The position numbers and the translations under genes are program-made. DNA of 64,000 nucleotides from an uncultured Burkholderiales bacterium (GTDB lineage Bacteria; Pseudomonadota; Gammaproteobacteria; Burkholderiales; Eutrophovitaceae), in contig CATOSA010000008.1 of NCBI GenBank assembly GCA_951812315.1, positions 124,001 to 188,000 of the forward strand. Direction: 5' to 3'. Below, piece after piece: positions 8,882-16,739 of this stretch. Under the pieces are notes generated by a model, which was not told where the DNA came from, searched no databases, and was given only the letters and a program-made list of their open reading frames with translations. How positions within the stretch are numbered: position 1 is the first letter of the stretch; the number at the start of each line of letters is the position of its first letter.

Positions 8882-9331
8882 TTAGGACATTCTCGCAGCG
8901 GCCTTGATGGCTGCGCGAATACGTGGATACGTGCCACAGCGGCATATATTGCCCGACATGAATGCATCAATATCCTGATCAGAAGGGTTGCTGTTCATGG
9001 CCAGCAGTGCAGACGCGGACATCATCTGGCCAGGCTGGCAGTAGCCGCACTGCGGCACGTCCAGCGCCATCCAGGCGCGCTGTACACGGTGATTACCACC
9101 CAGACCTTCGATGGTAGTTACTTTTTGGCCGGCAACAGAGCCGACCGGCGTTTGACAAGAGCGAATGGCCATGCCGTTCAGATGAACGGTACACGCACCG
9201 CACAAGGCTTTTCCGCAACCGAACTTTGTGCCGGTCAATCCCAGCGTGTCGCGGAGAACCCAGAGCAGCGGCGTGTCAGGCGCGACATCTGCACTTGTCC
9301 TTTTTCCATTTACTTGGAAAGCTACTTTCAT
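8882..9331 (-). CDS. iorA: (2Fe-2S)-binding small subunit, isoquinoline 1-oxidoreductase type
   Basis: Electron-transfer subunit of the molybdo-hydroxylase. The start at 9331 is supported by a purine-rich ribosome-binding site (GAAAGGGGGA) and by family length (149 residues). The plant-type ferredoxin cluster is bound by [18 protein letters not shown] and a later Cys at RSCQTP. The second, helical-domain cluster is bound by [14 protein letters not shown] and [16 protein letters not shown]. There is no signal peptide, so if the partner is Tat-exported this subunit must be carried across with it, as known for the IorAB/paoABC type. An electron-accepting cytochrome subunit, often found with IorAB, is not seen next to it. 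Confidence 0.9.
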   Translation of the reverse strand: MKVAFQVNGKRTSADVAPDTPLLWVLRDTLGLTGTKFGCGKALCGACTVHLNGMAIRSCQTPVGSVAGQKVTTIEGLGGNHRVQRAWMALDVPQCGYCQPGQMMSASALLAMNSNPSDQDIDAFMSGNICRCGTYPRIRAAIKAAARMS

Positions 9332-9882
9332 TGCAAACTCCCCCTTTCGAAGCTTGTAGGTACAGGGAACGTAACATCTAAGGTTACCGGCGCCAAAGTA
9401 CACGAACTGAACAGCCGTTTCAAGCCTCGACAACTCTTTGTTCGCTTTACAAAAACCGCTTGACCAAACATATTCAAACGGGTGGTGATCCGAGCGCCAT
9501 GCGGACCTCCGAATTGCAGTTACAGACAGTGGAATCGGCGTGTCAACGCATGCCCTCCATATGAACGCAAATTCGCTCCTGCTGCATCGCCGCAAATTTC
9601 ACGGAAACGCCTCATATCATTAGTCTTATTGGCACTGCACCATTGAGACTCGACATTTTGAATTATGATTCGATTCGCCATCAAATCACTTGATCCGGCA
9701 CGGATGCGTCTCACACCGAACGTAGGAGTTTGTACCTGTTCACTTTCAGGAAAAATCTGCCGTCACAGTCTGAACGATCGCGCTACATGGAATGAATCCG
9801 GCATGGAATGAATCCGGCGCAATAGTCTGGCTATTTCTCTGCGGCCGATCGCCGCAATCTGTTTGGGCACTTGCGCAGCACC
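9332..9882. other. Intergenic region upstream of the IorAB-like operon
   Basis: About 550 bp without a convincing gene. It must hold the minus-strand promoter of the two-gene molybdo-hydroxylase operon, but no clear -35/-10 pair stands out. A 2 x 16 bp tandem duplication lies at 9787-9818. Longer frames on the minus strand are only 5' extensions of the iron-sulfur subunit without codon support. Confidence 0.5.
9787..9818. repeat. Perfect tandem duplication, 2 x 16 bp
   Basis: Unit atggaatgaatccggc is present twice head to tail without mismatch in the intergenic region downstream of the thioesterase gene. Confidence 0.95.
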
Positions 9883-10332
9883 CTAAGGCGCTGCTCCACG
9901 CTCTTGCGGTGCCAGCGATTCAAAGTCCCGGAATGCACTCGTCAGTGAGTCGGACAAAGGCGCCGACTTACGCGTTTGAGGGTCCGCATTCACATAGATG
10001 AGCGCCCCCGAAACCAGCAGCTCATTTCCCCGAAACAACTCGATCGCAAATTCGAAGCTCGAACGGCCGATCCTGGAAACCCGTACACAAATATCGAGAA
10101 CGTCATCGTACTGCGCTGAGGCGTGATACTCGATCTCCGCTTTCTTCGCATACAGGTCAGACCCTTCAGTAAGGATTGCATCCGGATACGGTTTGCCGAT
10201 CGCACGGTAATACTCGGTAACGCCGACATCGAAGTACGTCAGATAGTGACCGTTGAACACAATGTCCTGTCTATCAACTTCGGCCCAGCGCACTCGCAAA
10301 GAGTGTGAGAAACGAAAATCTGCTTTAGCCAT
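9883..10332 (-). CDS. Acyl-CoA thioesterase, 4HBT/YbgC hot-dog family
   Basis: Single hot-dog-fold thioesterase of 149 residues that hydrolyses acyl-CoA thioesters in the cytoplasm. The family signature RVRWAEVDRQDIVFNGHYLTYFD is at residues 12-34; the Asp in it (VDRQDIVFN, variant of the usual DxxGHVNN) is the catalytic position. The remainder (EIEYHASAQYDDVLDICVRV, FEFAIELFRGNELLVSGALIYV) is the expected beta sheet. It is the last gene of a four-gene minus-strand operon with a dioxygenase, a MaoC hydratase and an HpaI aldolase, so a role in removing or recycling CoA esters in a catabolic route is likely. Substrate unknown. Confidence 0.85.
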   Translation of the reverse strand: MAKADFRFSHSLRVRWAEVDRQDIVFNGHYLTYFDVGVTEYYRAIGKPYPDAILTEGSDLYAKKAEIEYHASAQYDDVLDICVRVSRIGRSSFEFAIELFRGNELLVSGALIYVNADPQTRKSAPLSDSLTSAFRDFESLAPQERGAAP

Positions 10333-10405
10333 ACGCCTCCAGTATTCTTGTCATATTGATTTCGTCCAGGTCAGCTCCCGCGTCCAGCGCAACAGCAATC
10401 CGGCA

Positions 10406-11182
10406 TTAATCGAACCGGTATGCATCCATCGCAAGCGTGCCGAAACACACATCGGTATGTATGCGGCTGCCTTCATCTCCAGCGCCGAACGCCACCAGCA
10501 AAGGCAGAAAATGCTCTGCAGTAGGATGATTGCGTGACGCATGTGGTGCGAGCGACCGGTAATTTGCCATGTCGCTTTTCCGGTCCTGTCCAATCGCGTG
10601 GACAATCCATTCGCGAAATTCCGACACCCAGGCGGGCGTGTCGGTCGTTCCACTCCAGTCGAGTTCGCCGAGATTGTGCGTCAGCCCGCCCGAGCCGAGA
10701 ATCAATACACCTTCGTCGCGCAACGGACGCAACGCTTTACCGAGCGCAAGGTGGTGATCAGCGCCGAGGGCCGTTTGCACGGACAATTGGGCGACGGGAA
10801 CGTCGGCGTCCGGATACATGAGCGACAATGGCACCCAGGCACCGTGGTCCAGCCCCCTGTTCGAATCGACGCGCGTCACAATGCCGGCGGTGATCAGCAG
10901 TTCCTGAACGCGCCCGGCCAATTCCGGCGCCCCGGCGACCGGATACCGCAATTCGTACAACGCGCGGTCAAATCCACGAAAGTCATGGATAGTCTCAGGC
11001 GTGAGCGCGCCGCTTACACTCGCTGCATCTTGTTCCCAGTGCGCGGATACAACCAGCACAGATTTCGGTTTACCGAACTGATATCCCAAGCCCGCCAGAA
11101 ACTGATAAGTCCGGTGTTCAGATTCAATCGCAAGTGACGGCGCACCGTGAGAGACGAAGACTGCCGGAACGCGATCACTCAT
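10406..11182 (-). CDS. DODA-type extradiol ring-opening dioxygenase, YgiD family
   Basis: Class III extradiol dioxygenase-like protein of 258 residues. It has FVSHGAPSLAI near the N-terminus, VVSAHWEQ at about 45-51 and LGSGGLTHNLGELDW at about 160, which supply the His ligands of the single catalytic metal (Fe or Zn). A final conserved His lies in ASRNHPTAEHFLPLLVAFGAG. This subgroup includes DOPA 4,5-dioxygenase and bacterial YgiD. It is flanked in the same operon by a MaoC-like hydratase upstream (66 bp) and a thioesterase downstream (73 bp). With the HpaI aldolase it may act on an aromatic diol whose cleavage product is hydrated and split; this is inference from order only. Confidence 0.87.
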   Translation of the reverse strand: MSDRVPAVFVSHGAPSLAIESEHRTYQFLAGLGYQFGKPKSVLVVSAHWEQDAASVSGALTPETIHDFRGFDRALYELRYPVAGAPELAGRVQELLITAGIVTRVDSNRGLDHGAWVPLSLMYPDADVPVAQLSVQTALGADHHLALGKALRPLRDEGVLILGSGGLTHNLGELDWSGTTDTPAWVSEFREWIVHAIGQDRKSDMANYRSLAPHASRNHPTAEHFLPLLVAFGAGDEGSRIHTDVCFGTLAMDAYRFD

Positions 11183-11248
11183 ATTGCGCCAAAGTCCTCA
11201 TGCATTGCACCTGATGACAATCGTAACGAGCATCACCCAACGGCGATC

Positions 11249-11710
11249 CTAAATATAGCGACGCCCAAGCCACTCCGCCACAAGCACCGGTTTATCAGAT
11301 CCTTCGCACTCGATCGTCACCGCCCACACCATTTGTACGCCGCCATCAATGTTTTGCAAGTCGCTCAGAACGAAACGCGCACGCAGTCTCGAATCGACCC
11401 GAACAGGTGCGGTGAAACGCAGTCGATTCAATCCGTAGTTCACACCCAGTCGCGATGGACCTAGATCAATTGAATCGTTCACGAAATACGGCAGCAACGA
11501 TAATGTCAGAAAACCATGCGCGACCGTTGCGCCGAACGGTGAATCACTTGCGGCTCGTTCCGGATCGACGTGTATCCACTGATGATCATGTGTCGCCTCG
11601 GCAAAGTCGTCGATCATCTTCTGGGAAACCGTAAGCCAGTCGCTGACAGCCACCTCTTTTCCTTTATAGCCGGCCAGTTCAGCCGCCGACCCGAATTTTA
11701 TTTTCACCAT
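11249..11710 (-). CDS. MaoC family dehydratase (R-specific enoyl-CoA hydratase-like)
   Basis: Hot-dog hydratase of 153 residues. The catalytic hydratase-2 motif is clear: DDFAEATHDHQWIHVDPERA followed by SPFGATVAHGFLTLSLLP, with Asp and His as active-site pair. Such enzymes hydrate trans-2-enoyl thioesters to the (R)-3-hydroxy form. The second half (NYGLNRLRFTAPVRVDSRLR) closes the hot-dog fold. It stands 44 bp downstream of the HpaI aldolase and 66 bp upstream of the DODA dioxygenase, so co-transcription is likely. Exact substrate cannot be read. Confidence 0.88.
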   Translation of the reverse strand: MVKIKFGSAAELAGYKGKEVAVSDWLTVSQKMIDDFAEATHDHQWIHVDPERAASDSPFGATVAHGFLTLSLLPYFVNDSIDLGPSRLGVNYGLNRLRFTAPVRVDSRLRARFVLSDLQNIDGGVQMVWAVTIECEGSDKPVLVAEWLGRRYI

Positions 11711-11754
11711 TCATTCGCCCCGTTGGTCAATTGTTGAAATGCTTTTTGCCGGCA

Positions 11755-12519
11755 CTATTTTGCGAAAGCGGCCACGACAGATTCGGTCGACCTGGCCAGC
11801 AAGAACGAATCACCGGTCACTGCGACAAAGCGCGCACCCTGTGAAATCCAGTGCTTCGCATCGGCCTCAACGAATGCCAGAATTCCGGGTACCTTACCGC
11901 TCGCGTCGATACACCCAATCGCATCAGCCATCGCCGCTTTCGCATCCGCGTGAGCCGGATTTCCAAGATGCCCCAGATCGGCAGCAAGATCCTGCGGACC
12001 GATGAACAGGCCGTCGATACCATCGATCGCTGCAATCCCTTCGAGATTTTCCAGCGCCTGGCGCGTTTCGAGCTGCACCATCAGGCACAACTCATCGTCT
12101 GCACGTTTGAAATAGTCCTTGATTCGGCCGAAACGGTTGGAACGTGAATTGGCGGACACGCCGCGCACGCCACAAGGCGGGTAGCGAACAGCCTCGACAG
12201 CACGTTTCGCCTCCTCCACAGTCTGAACATTCGGTATTAACAATGACTGCGCACCCAGATCAAGCAAACGCTTGATCAACACCGTGTCGTTCCAGTAAGC
12301 CCTGACTATGATGGATGACGGGTAGGCGGACGCCGCGTGCAACAGATGCAGCACCTGGGGAACATCGTTCGGTGCATGCTCGGTATCGATCAGCACCCAG
12401 TCGAAACCAGCTGATGCGCAAATTTCCGCGGCCGTGTGACTGCCGAGGCTCATCCAGCAGCCGCACTGCAACTTCTTCTCGAGCAATGCCTGCTTGAGTT
12501 GATTTCTGATCATTTCCAT
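11755..12519 (-). CDS. hpaI: HpcH/HpaI family class II aldolase
   Basis: Divalent-metal aldolase of 254 residues related to 4-hydroxy-2-oxoheptanedioate aldolase, which splits the ring-cleavage product of homoprotocatechuate into pyruvate and succinic semialdehyde. Family motifs: GCWMSLGSHTAAEICASAGF, DWVLIDTEHAPND with the metal-near Asp/Glu, GVRGVSANSRSNRFG with the substrate Arg, LMVQLETRQALENL with the metal Glu, and GLFIGPQDLAADLG with the metal Asp. The gene leads the four-gene minus-strand operon. The presence of a ring-cleaving dioxygenase, a hydratase and this aldolase is suggestive of a meta-cleavage route, though standard hpa genes (hpaDEFGH) are not all here, so the symbol is by family only. 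Confidence 0.87.
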   Translation of the reverse strand: MEMIRNQLKQALLEKKLQCGCWMSLGSHTAAEICASAGFDWVLIDTEHAPNDVPQVLHLLHAASAYPSSIIVRAYWNDTVLIKRLLDLGAQSLLIPNVQTVEEAKRAVEAVRYPPCGVRGVSANSRSNRFGRIKDYFKRADDELCLMVQLETRQALENLEGIAAIDGIDGLFIGPQDLAADLGHLGNPAHADAKAAMADAIGCIDASGKVPGILAFVEADAKHWISQGARFVAVTGDSFLLARSTESVVAAFAK

Positions 12520-12809
12520 ATTGCCAGTCCCCCAACGCGAGCGTCATTCGCAAGGGCCGAATTCTACCGGCTCAGCTCCCGGCACGCCGGATACGACCGT
12601 TCGCTTGCTATGACCGAATTGGCAATAGGGGCCGGGAAAGCGCAGTTTCCTGTAGCGCTAGACCCGCCGATTGCGACTCGGTCAAAAATCGCGCACTGAT
12701 TTTCCGCCAGTGGCGATTCCCCTTACCTCGAACGACTCAAGCCAGCTCCTCCCGAGCGTTGAAGGTTGCTACTATCACACGTTAGCTGCAACGAACGGAC
12801 TGTCCAGAA

Positions 12810-13718
12810 ATGAACTTCACAGGCGTCATTCCCATACTTGCCACCCCGTTTCACGACGACGAGTCTTTCGACGCTGAATCGATGACCCGTTTGGTTGGCC
12901 TAATGCGGCGCATCGGCGTCGACGGCGTGACTGTGCTCGGCGTGCTTGGTGAAGCTAACCGGCTTGGCGACAACGAACGCGAGCGCGTCATACGTACAGC
13001 AGTTGATGCCGCCATCGATTTACCGGTCGTGGCCGGAGCATCCGCGAGCGGCAATCGCGCTGCATGCGACCTCGCGCGGATGGCTGAATCAGCGGGGGCA
13101 TCGGCGATCATGATCACGCCACATGCCGAAGCGATGCCATCGGACGAAAGAGTGTTCGGATATTTCGCGTCAATAACCGAAGCCACCAGCCTGCCGGTCG
13201 TGTTGCAGGATCATCCGGCGTCTTCGGGTGTGCACATGCCGCTTGAGCTCATGCTACGCATCGTCAACGAGCTCCCGGCAATTTCTTGCATCAAGGAAGA
13301 AGCCGTACCGACGCCGCCAAAGATTCGCGCCTTGACTACAGGCATGAAAAAACGCCGCATCCCCATTCTTACCGGGCTTGGCGCGCTTTACGGTTTGTTT
13401 GATCTGCAAGCCGGCTCGCACGGCTTCAATACCGGTTTCGCTTTCCCGGAAGTTCTGATGGCAATGGTGGACGCCGCAAACGAGGAAAACTGGGACCGGG
13501 TACAGTCTATTTATACGCGCTTCCTGCCATTGATCGTATTTGAGCAACAACCAGGCGTTGCTGTTCGCAAGGAAATTCTGCGCATGCGCGGCGCGATCGC
13601 CGACAATCGCGTACGTGAACCCGGCGCGCCTTTGAATGCTGCGGTACGCGATCAGTTGGCCATGCTGATATCAACGCTACTGCCCGACGCTGATCTGACC
13701 GCACCGACGCTGATCTGA
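12810..13718 (+). CDS. DapA/N-acetylneuraminate lyase family class I aldolase
   Basis: TIM-barrel class I aldolase of 302 residues. The Schiff-base Lys is in AISCIKEEAVPTPPK at about residue 163. The N-terminal GVIPILATPFHDDESFD and VTVLGVLGEANRLGDNER are family signatures of substrate binding. The DapA catalytic Tyr position reads VVLQDHPASSG, so Tyr is absent; this excludes a true dihydrodipicolinate synthase and points to a catabolic aldolase/hydratase subgroup. It is divergent from the HpaI operon, sharing a 290-bp intergenic region. Its last codons lie inside a 20-bp triplication (13685-13744), which has replaced the original last residues. Confidence 0.85.
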   Translation: MNFTGVIPILATPFHDDESFDAESMTRLVGLMRRIGVDGVTVLGVLGEANRLGDNERERVIRTAVDAAIDLPVVAGASASGNRAACDLARMAESAGASAIMITPHAEAMPSDERVFGYFASITEATSLPVVLQDHPASSGVHMPLELMLRIVNELPAISCIKEEAVPTPPKIRALTTGMKKRRIPILTGLGALYGLFDLQAGSHGFNTGFAFPEVLMAMVDAANEENWDRVQSIYTRFLPLIVFEQQPGVAVRKEILRMRGAIADNRVREPGAPLNAAVRDQLAMLISTLLPDADLTAPTLI

Positions 13719-13744
13719 CCGCACCGACGCTGATCTGACCGCAC
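13685..13744. repeat. Perfect tandem triplication, 3 x 20 bp
   Basis: Unit cgacgctgatctgaccgcac occurs three times at 13685, 13705 and 13725, covering the 3' end and stop of the DapA-like gene. As 20 is not a multiple of three, the extra copies change the reading frame and move the stop. Confidence 0.97.
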
Positions 13745-13809
13745 CGATGGACATTTGATTACAACGCTTGGATTTTGAGTACGTTGCTGATTCGTAGACT
13801 GAGCGCGCG

Positions 13810-14115
13810 CTAGTAGTTAGCGAGCTCGGCGCTGCGATCTTCAAATGCCTTTAGCAGGCAGGGCGCGTCGTTGCAGGTATTGCGCTCGTTCTCGTACCAG
13901 GCGCGCTGGCTTTCGCGCAACAGGTTCTGGTCCACGCCGCGCCGCAGGGCCTGGCGGAATGTCCATGCCATGTCCTCCTGCGCCGCAGCGAGCCTGCTGT
14001 TGGAGCAGATCATCAAATCGGCGTTTATTTTGGCACGGCTGCAATCGACAGCGGCGAAGGCAGCGCCCGGGACAAGACAAGCCCAAGTAAACAAAAACAC
14101 TAGTATCAGACGCAT
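13810..14115 (-). CDS. Small exported Cys-rich protein, LprI/DUF1311-like
   Basis: A 101-residue exported protein. The ATG at 14115 is chosen because it opens a signal peptide (MRLILVFLFTWACLVPGAAF, cleavage after AFA). The mature part has the pattern VDCSRAKINADLMICSNSRL and later ESQRAWYENERNTCNDAPCL, i.e. paired Cys around a helical region with the Q/R-AWxxxRxxC motif seen in the LprI-N/DUF1311 family. Members of that family bind or inhibit lysozyme or have unknown roles. It is minus strand and ends 69 bp before the end of the ComB gene region, possibly in the same transcript. Function inferred at family level only. Confidence 0.75.
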   Translation of the reverse strand: MRLILVFLFTWACLVPGAAFAAVDCSRAKINADLMICSNSRLAAAQEDMAWTFRQALRRGVDQNLLRESQRAWYENERNTCNDAPCLLKAFEDRSAELANY

Positions 14116-14183
14116 TTCCAAGTCGTCCGGAAATAGTAAAGCGGTAGTCCCACCGGACTCCCGCGCAAACGCGTTCAAATATA

Positions 14184-14921
14184 CTACGCCGTCAAGCGCC
14201 CGTCTTTCAACTCGGGGACCACGTCGAGTACGCCGAGCTGCGACGCAAATTGCACTTCGTGCTGCAAACCACGTTCAATCATAATGCGCCCAACCCGGGA
14301 GCGGAGTAAAGCCTGCTCAGCCGGTTCGGCACGAAAAACTGCGCGCGCCGCCAGCGACGCATCAGAAAATGTATCTCCGTCGGTACCCATCGCGTTGACA
14401 AGTAGATCTACCAGATAGCCTGCCCCATACATGCCTTCAAGATTCGGACTCCCCATCGATCCGGAGCATACGATCAGTACGTTTTTGCCGGCGTGCGCAT
14501 CGAGCAGGCGCTGCACTATTGCTTTGCCGTTTACCAAAGCACCGGCATAGACGTGATCGGCCGGAGAAGACTGTTTCAAAGCGACCGTGCCATTGGTCGT
14601 CGAATAAATCAGGCTGCGCCCGGACAATGGATACTCGTTTAGCGCGAGAGGCGTAGGCGGCGCGAATCCCGGTAACGTAACCGCATACAACTCGCCGGCG
14701 AGAACAAATGTGTCGGGTGGATGTTTCCGGGCCTCCGCATTTGCGCCAGCCTCATCCAGCGTCGGAATAACCTCGATCGCTCCCTTGGCAAATGCGCTAA
14801 TTATCGTCGACGTCGCAAACAGCACGTCGAGAACAACCGCCACCTTCCCCTCGAGGCGTTCGTGATCAAGCCCTTCTTTGGAAAACAACACGTGAACCTT
14901 GTGTCGAAAATGATCAATCAT
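14184..14921 (-). CDS. comB: 2-phosphosulfolactate phosphatase family protein (ComB)
   Basis: ComB hydrolyses 2-phosphosulfolactate to sulfolactate in coenzyme M biosynthesis; in bacteria without coenzyme M the family has other, poorly known roles. The 245-residue protein has the family core: VAVVLDVLFATSTIISAF near the N-terminus, an internal GRSLIYSTTNGTVALKQSS and VLIVCSGSMGSPNLEGMYGAG. Asp and Ser/Thr-rich loops match the Mg-dependent active site. Its start overlaps the stop of the MaoC gene by 8 bp, so translation is coupled. No other coenzyme M or sulfolactate gene (comA, comC, suyAB) lies nearby, so the true substrate is open. Confidence 0.82.
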   Translation of the reverse strand: MIDHFRHKVHVLFSKEGLDHERLEGKVAVVLDVLFATSTIISAFAKGAIEVIPTLDEAGANAEARKHPPDTFVLAGELYAVTLPGFAPPTPLALNEYPLSGRSLIYSTTNGTVALKQSSPADHVYAGALVNGKAIVQRLLDAHAGKNVLIVCSGSMGSPNLEGMYGAGYLVDLLVNAMGTDGDTFSDASLAARAVFRAEPAEQALLRSRVGRIMIERGLQHEVQFASQLGVLDVVPELKDGRLTA

Positions 14922-15390
14922 GCCGCTGCACCTGTCCTCGCCTCAACAACAGGTTAATACCAGACATCGTCATAACAAGCTCACCATTCTGATTCTCCAC
15001 TTCCCACAACGTCTTGATAATGCCCGCTTCAGGTCGGCTTCTCGACTGACGCGACTCCTCAGCCGTGCGGTACGCGGTTAACGTATCTCCGGGACGCACC
15101 GGCTTCGGCCAACGCACATTGTCGACTCCCGGCGACCCGAGACTGGCCGTTTCCAGCATATACGCATCGCAAATCAAGCGCATGATCAACGCGCAACTAT
15201 GCCAGCCACTCGCAATCAAGCCGCCATAAATAGACTGCTTGGCCGCTTCTTCATCGATATGGAACGACTGCGGATCATATCGCGACGCGAACTCGATGAC
15301 CTCATCCTTATCTACTTCAACTGTTCCAACCTCAATACGCTCGCCAACTTTGAAGTCCTCCCAGTAGTACCTTGGTTCTTTCTTTATCAT
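14914..15390 (-). CDS. MaoC family dehydratase, mesaconyl-CoA hydratase-like
   Basis: Hot-dog dehydratase of 158 residues. The motif FASRYDPQSFHIDEEAAKQS followed by YGGLIASGWHSCALIMRL is the MaoC hydratase signature with Asp/His pair. The stretch LGSPGVDNVRWPKPVRPGDT is typical of the larger MaoC group used on branched or dicarboxylic enoyl-CoAs. It starts the transcript that continues into comB by an 8-bp overlap. The tie to a sulfolactate-phosphatase-like gene is unusual. Substrate unknown. Upstream lies the accessory region. Confidence 0.85.
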   Translation of the reverse strand: MIKKEPRYYWEDFKVGERIEVGTVEVDKDEVIEFASRYDPQSFHIDEEAAKQSIYGGLIASGWHSCALIMRLICDAYMLETASLGSPGVDNVRWPKPVRPGDTLTAYRTAEESRQSRSRPEAGIIKTLWEVENQNGELVMTMSGINLLLRRGQVQRHD

Positions 15391-15813
15391 GTTGTTCTCA
15401 CAGTGTTTTTAACATTCCAGCATCTATTCGTTCCGCTCGATACCCGCAGTGTTACCCATATACCTTCGCTGCTGCCCGCCGAAACATAGCAGGTTCGCGC
15501 CGACTCCTACTTCGTTTCACCCGCCATTGCGCGCCTGGCAAAATCTGTCAGAGGGCCAGAAAAAAAGTAATTCTTTTTTGGGCTGGGGGGTACACCACGC
15601 CGCTCAGGAAGGGCCAACGAGTGAATAGGGACGTTGCCCAGACACACCTACCCCGTCAAAAAACTTTCTCCTATTTTTCCCCACTTTAGGTCAATTCCTC
15701 AGAGAGTTAGCGAAGGCCATTTAGGCGCGTGGAACAATGAAATCCGACCGATGGATAAATGACCGGTATTCGTTAGAATTCGTGAAGACACGCGAACATC
15801 AGGTGACGGCATC
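15391..15813. other. Intergenic edge of the accessory region
   Basis: No supported gene. From about 15587 the sequence is the left copy of a diverged direct repeat whose partner starts at 18846 (shared words: acaccacgc, aggaagggcca, gagtgaatag). Weakly similar peptides can be read in both copies (TTPLRKGQRVNR and TTRFRKGQQVNR), but there is no start or ribosome-binding site to support a gene. Confidence 0.6.
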
Positions 15814-15975
15814 AAGTGGAAAAAAGGCGAAAGTGGTAACCTAGGTTGAAGGCCCGCAGGCTACGGAGACCTTTGAGAGCTTGCACGGACGCGCACAGAG
15901 GACGCCGTGCAAACACTGGTCGAGATCATGGGCGGCAAGGGCGCAGCACCGTCAGCACGTGTTACTGCTGCTCAT
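15587..15975 (+). repeat. Diverged direct repeat, left copy
   Basis: About 390 bp alignable by eye with 18846-19220: a non-coding leader of about 200 bp followed by the 5' part of a DUF5681-like gene. The two copies have each collected different stops and indels, so the duplication is old or both came from related elements. Confidence 0.65.
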
Positions 15976-16116
15976 CATTGTTGGATCGAGGCTCGGGAAG
16001 AACCAGAGCAAACGCTATCGGCTTCGGTTAAAGGCGAGACGTACGCAGTCGTGTTGAGGCGCATCAACGCAGAGGTAGAGCAAGAAGAAAAGACCTTGCC
16101 AGCACCAAACGATTAG
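15814..16116 (+). pseudogene. DUF5681-like small gene, inactivated by two in-frame stops
   Basis: In one frame the sequence reads KWKKGESGNLG-stop-RPAGYGDL-stop-ELARTRTEDAVQTLVEIM and goes on to an end LPAPND. This is the WxKGxSGNPxGRP motif of DUF5681 proteins, common in phages and genomic islands, with Gly to stop (GGA to TGA) and a second stop. The conserved Trp in HHCWIEARE aligns with the position that is itself mutated to TGA in the other copy at 19057. The start codon has been lost. Shorter frames from 15907 are parts of this remnant. Confidence 0.7.
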
Positions 16117-16739
16117 GGCTCGGTCCGGCTTAATTCTTTCCACACCACGGTTCCTTCAGCAGTGCCGATATTGATCGTCACGAGCATCCGTTTCGAAAGC
16201 CAAGACCTTTCTCCAAAAGAGTAGCCCCAAGTTTTTCCATCTAACCAAGGGTATGTGTATTCAGGGGGGGCCATTAGACTCAGCAGCTCATCTGGCGTGG
16301 CGGTCCCTGGATGTAGCTTGCCAACATTTGATTGGGCCTTTTGTCTTGCGGCTCTTTCGCTTGCGGCCCGGCCTTCGCTTGATGCGCCCCTTGAAAGCAG
16401 GTAGATACTGGCCGCTGGCAGAGCAACAAATAGGGCAATAGGCAAATGAGTAGTGATTTCGATAGCGTCTGCAGCGTCCTGAGCGGAAATAGTGGATGAA
16501 GTGGGCGCAGCCTCCCCTTTTGTGTCTTTGGGTGTCGTTCGGGCATCGAAGTCGCGTTCCAACAAATCATGCGCTTTTACCCAGTCTGTGGCTCGCGCCA
16601 TACCACTTCGGAGCCACTCATCGTTTTCTACCCGGTTGGAGTATTCCCAGTCGTAAAAGTCTTGTACGTCCTTACCAAGCAATAAGCCTTCGAGTCGGCC
16701 AGCCTCAAAGTTATATCCGTGCCCGATGTGAGCAGCCAA
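16113..16739 (-). CDS. Hypothetical single-pass membrane protein
   Basis: A 208-residue unknown. The N-terminal part is soluble with GYNFEAGRLEGLLLGKDVQDF and DWEYSNRVENDEWLRSGMARA; a hydrophobic segment (ITTHLPIALFVALPAASIYLL) spans the membrane near the middle; the C-terminal part (PPEYTYPWLDGKTWGYSFGE ... MLVTINIGTAEGTVVWKE) looks like a small beta domain that might sense or bind in the other compartment. The stop overlaps the end of the DUF5681 remnant. The 5' end overlaps, on the other strand, the presumed start of the DUF4189-like gene by 21 bp, so one of the two starts is probably shorter. Function unknown. Confidence 0.5.
   Translation of the reverse strand: MAAHIGHGYNFEAGRLEGLLLGKDVQDFYDWEYSNRVENDEWLRSGMARATDWVKAHDLLERDFDARTTPKDTKGEAAPTSSTISAQDAADAIEITTHLPIALFVALPAASIYLLSRGASSEGRAASERAARQKAQSNVGKLHPGTATPDELLSLMAPPEYTYPWLDGKTWGYSFGERSWLSKRMLVTINIGTAEGTVVWKELSRTEP

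Noticed and set aside
15372..15689. Plus-strand frame with the peptide TTPLRKGQRVNR
   Set aside because: Similar peptide exists at 18880, but both frames lack a start region and codon support; nucleotide similarity alone explains it.
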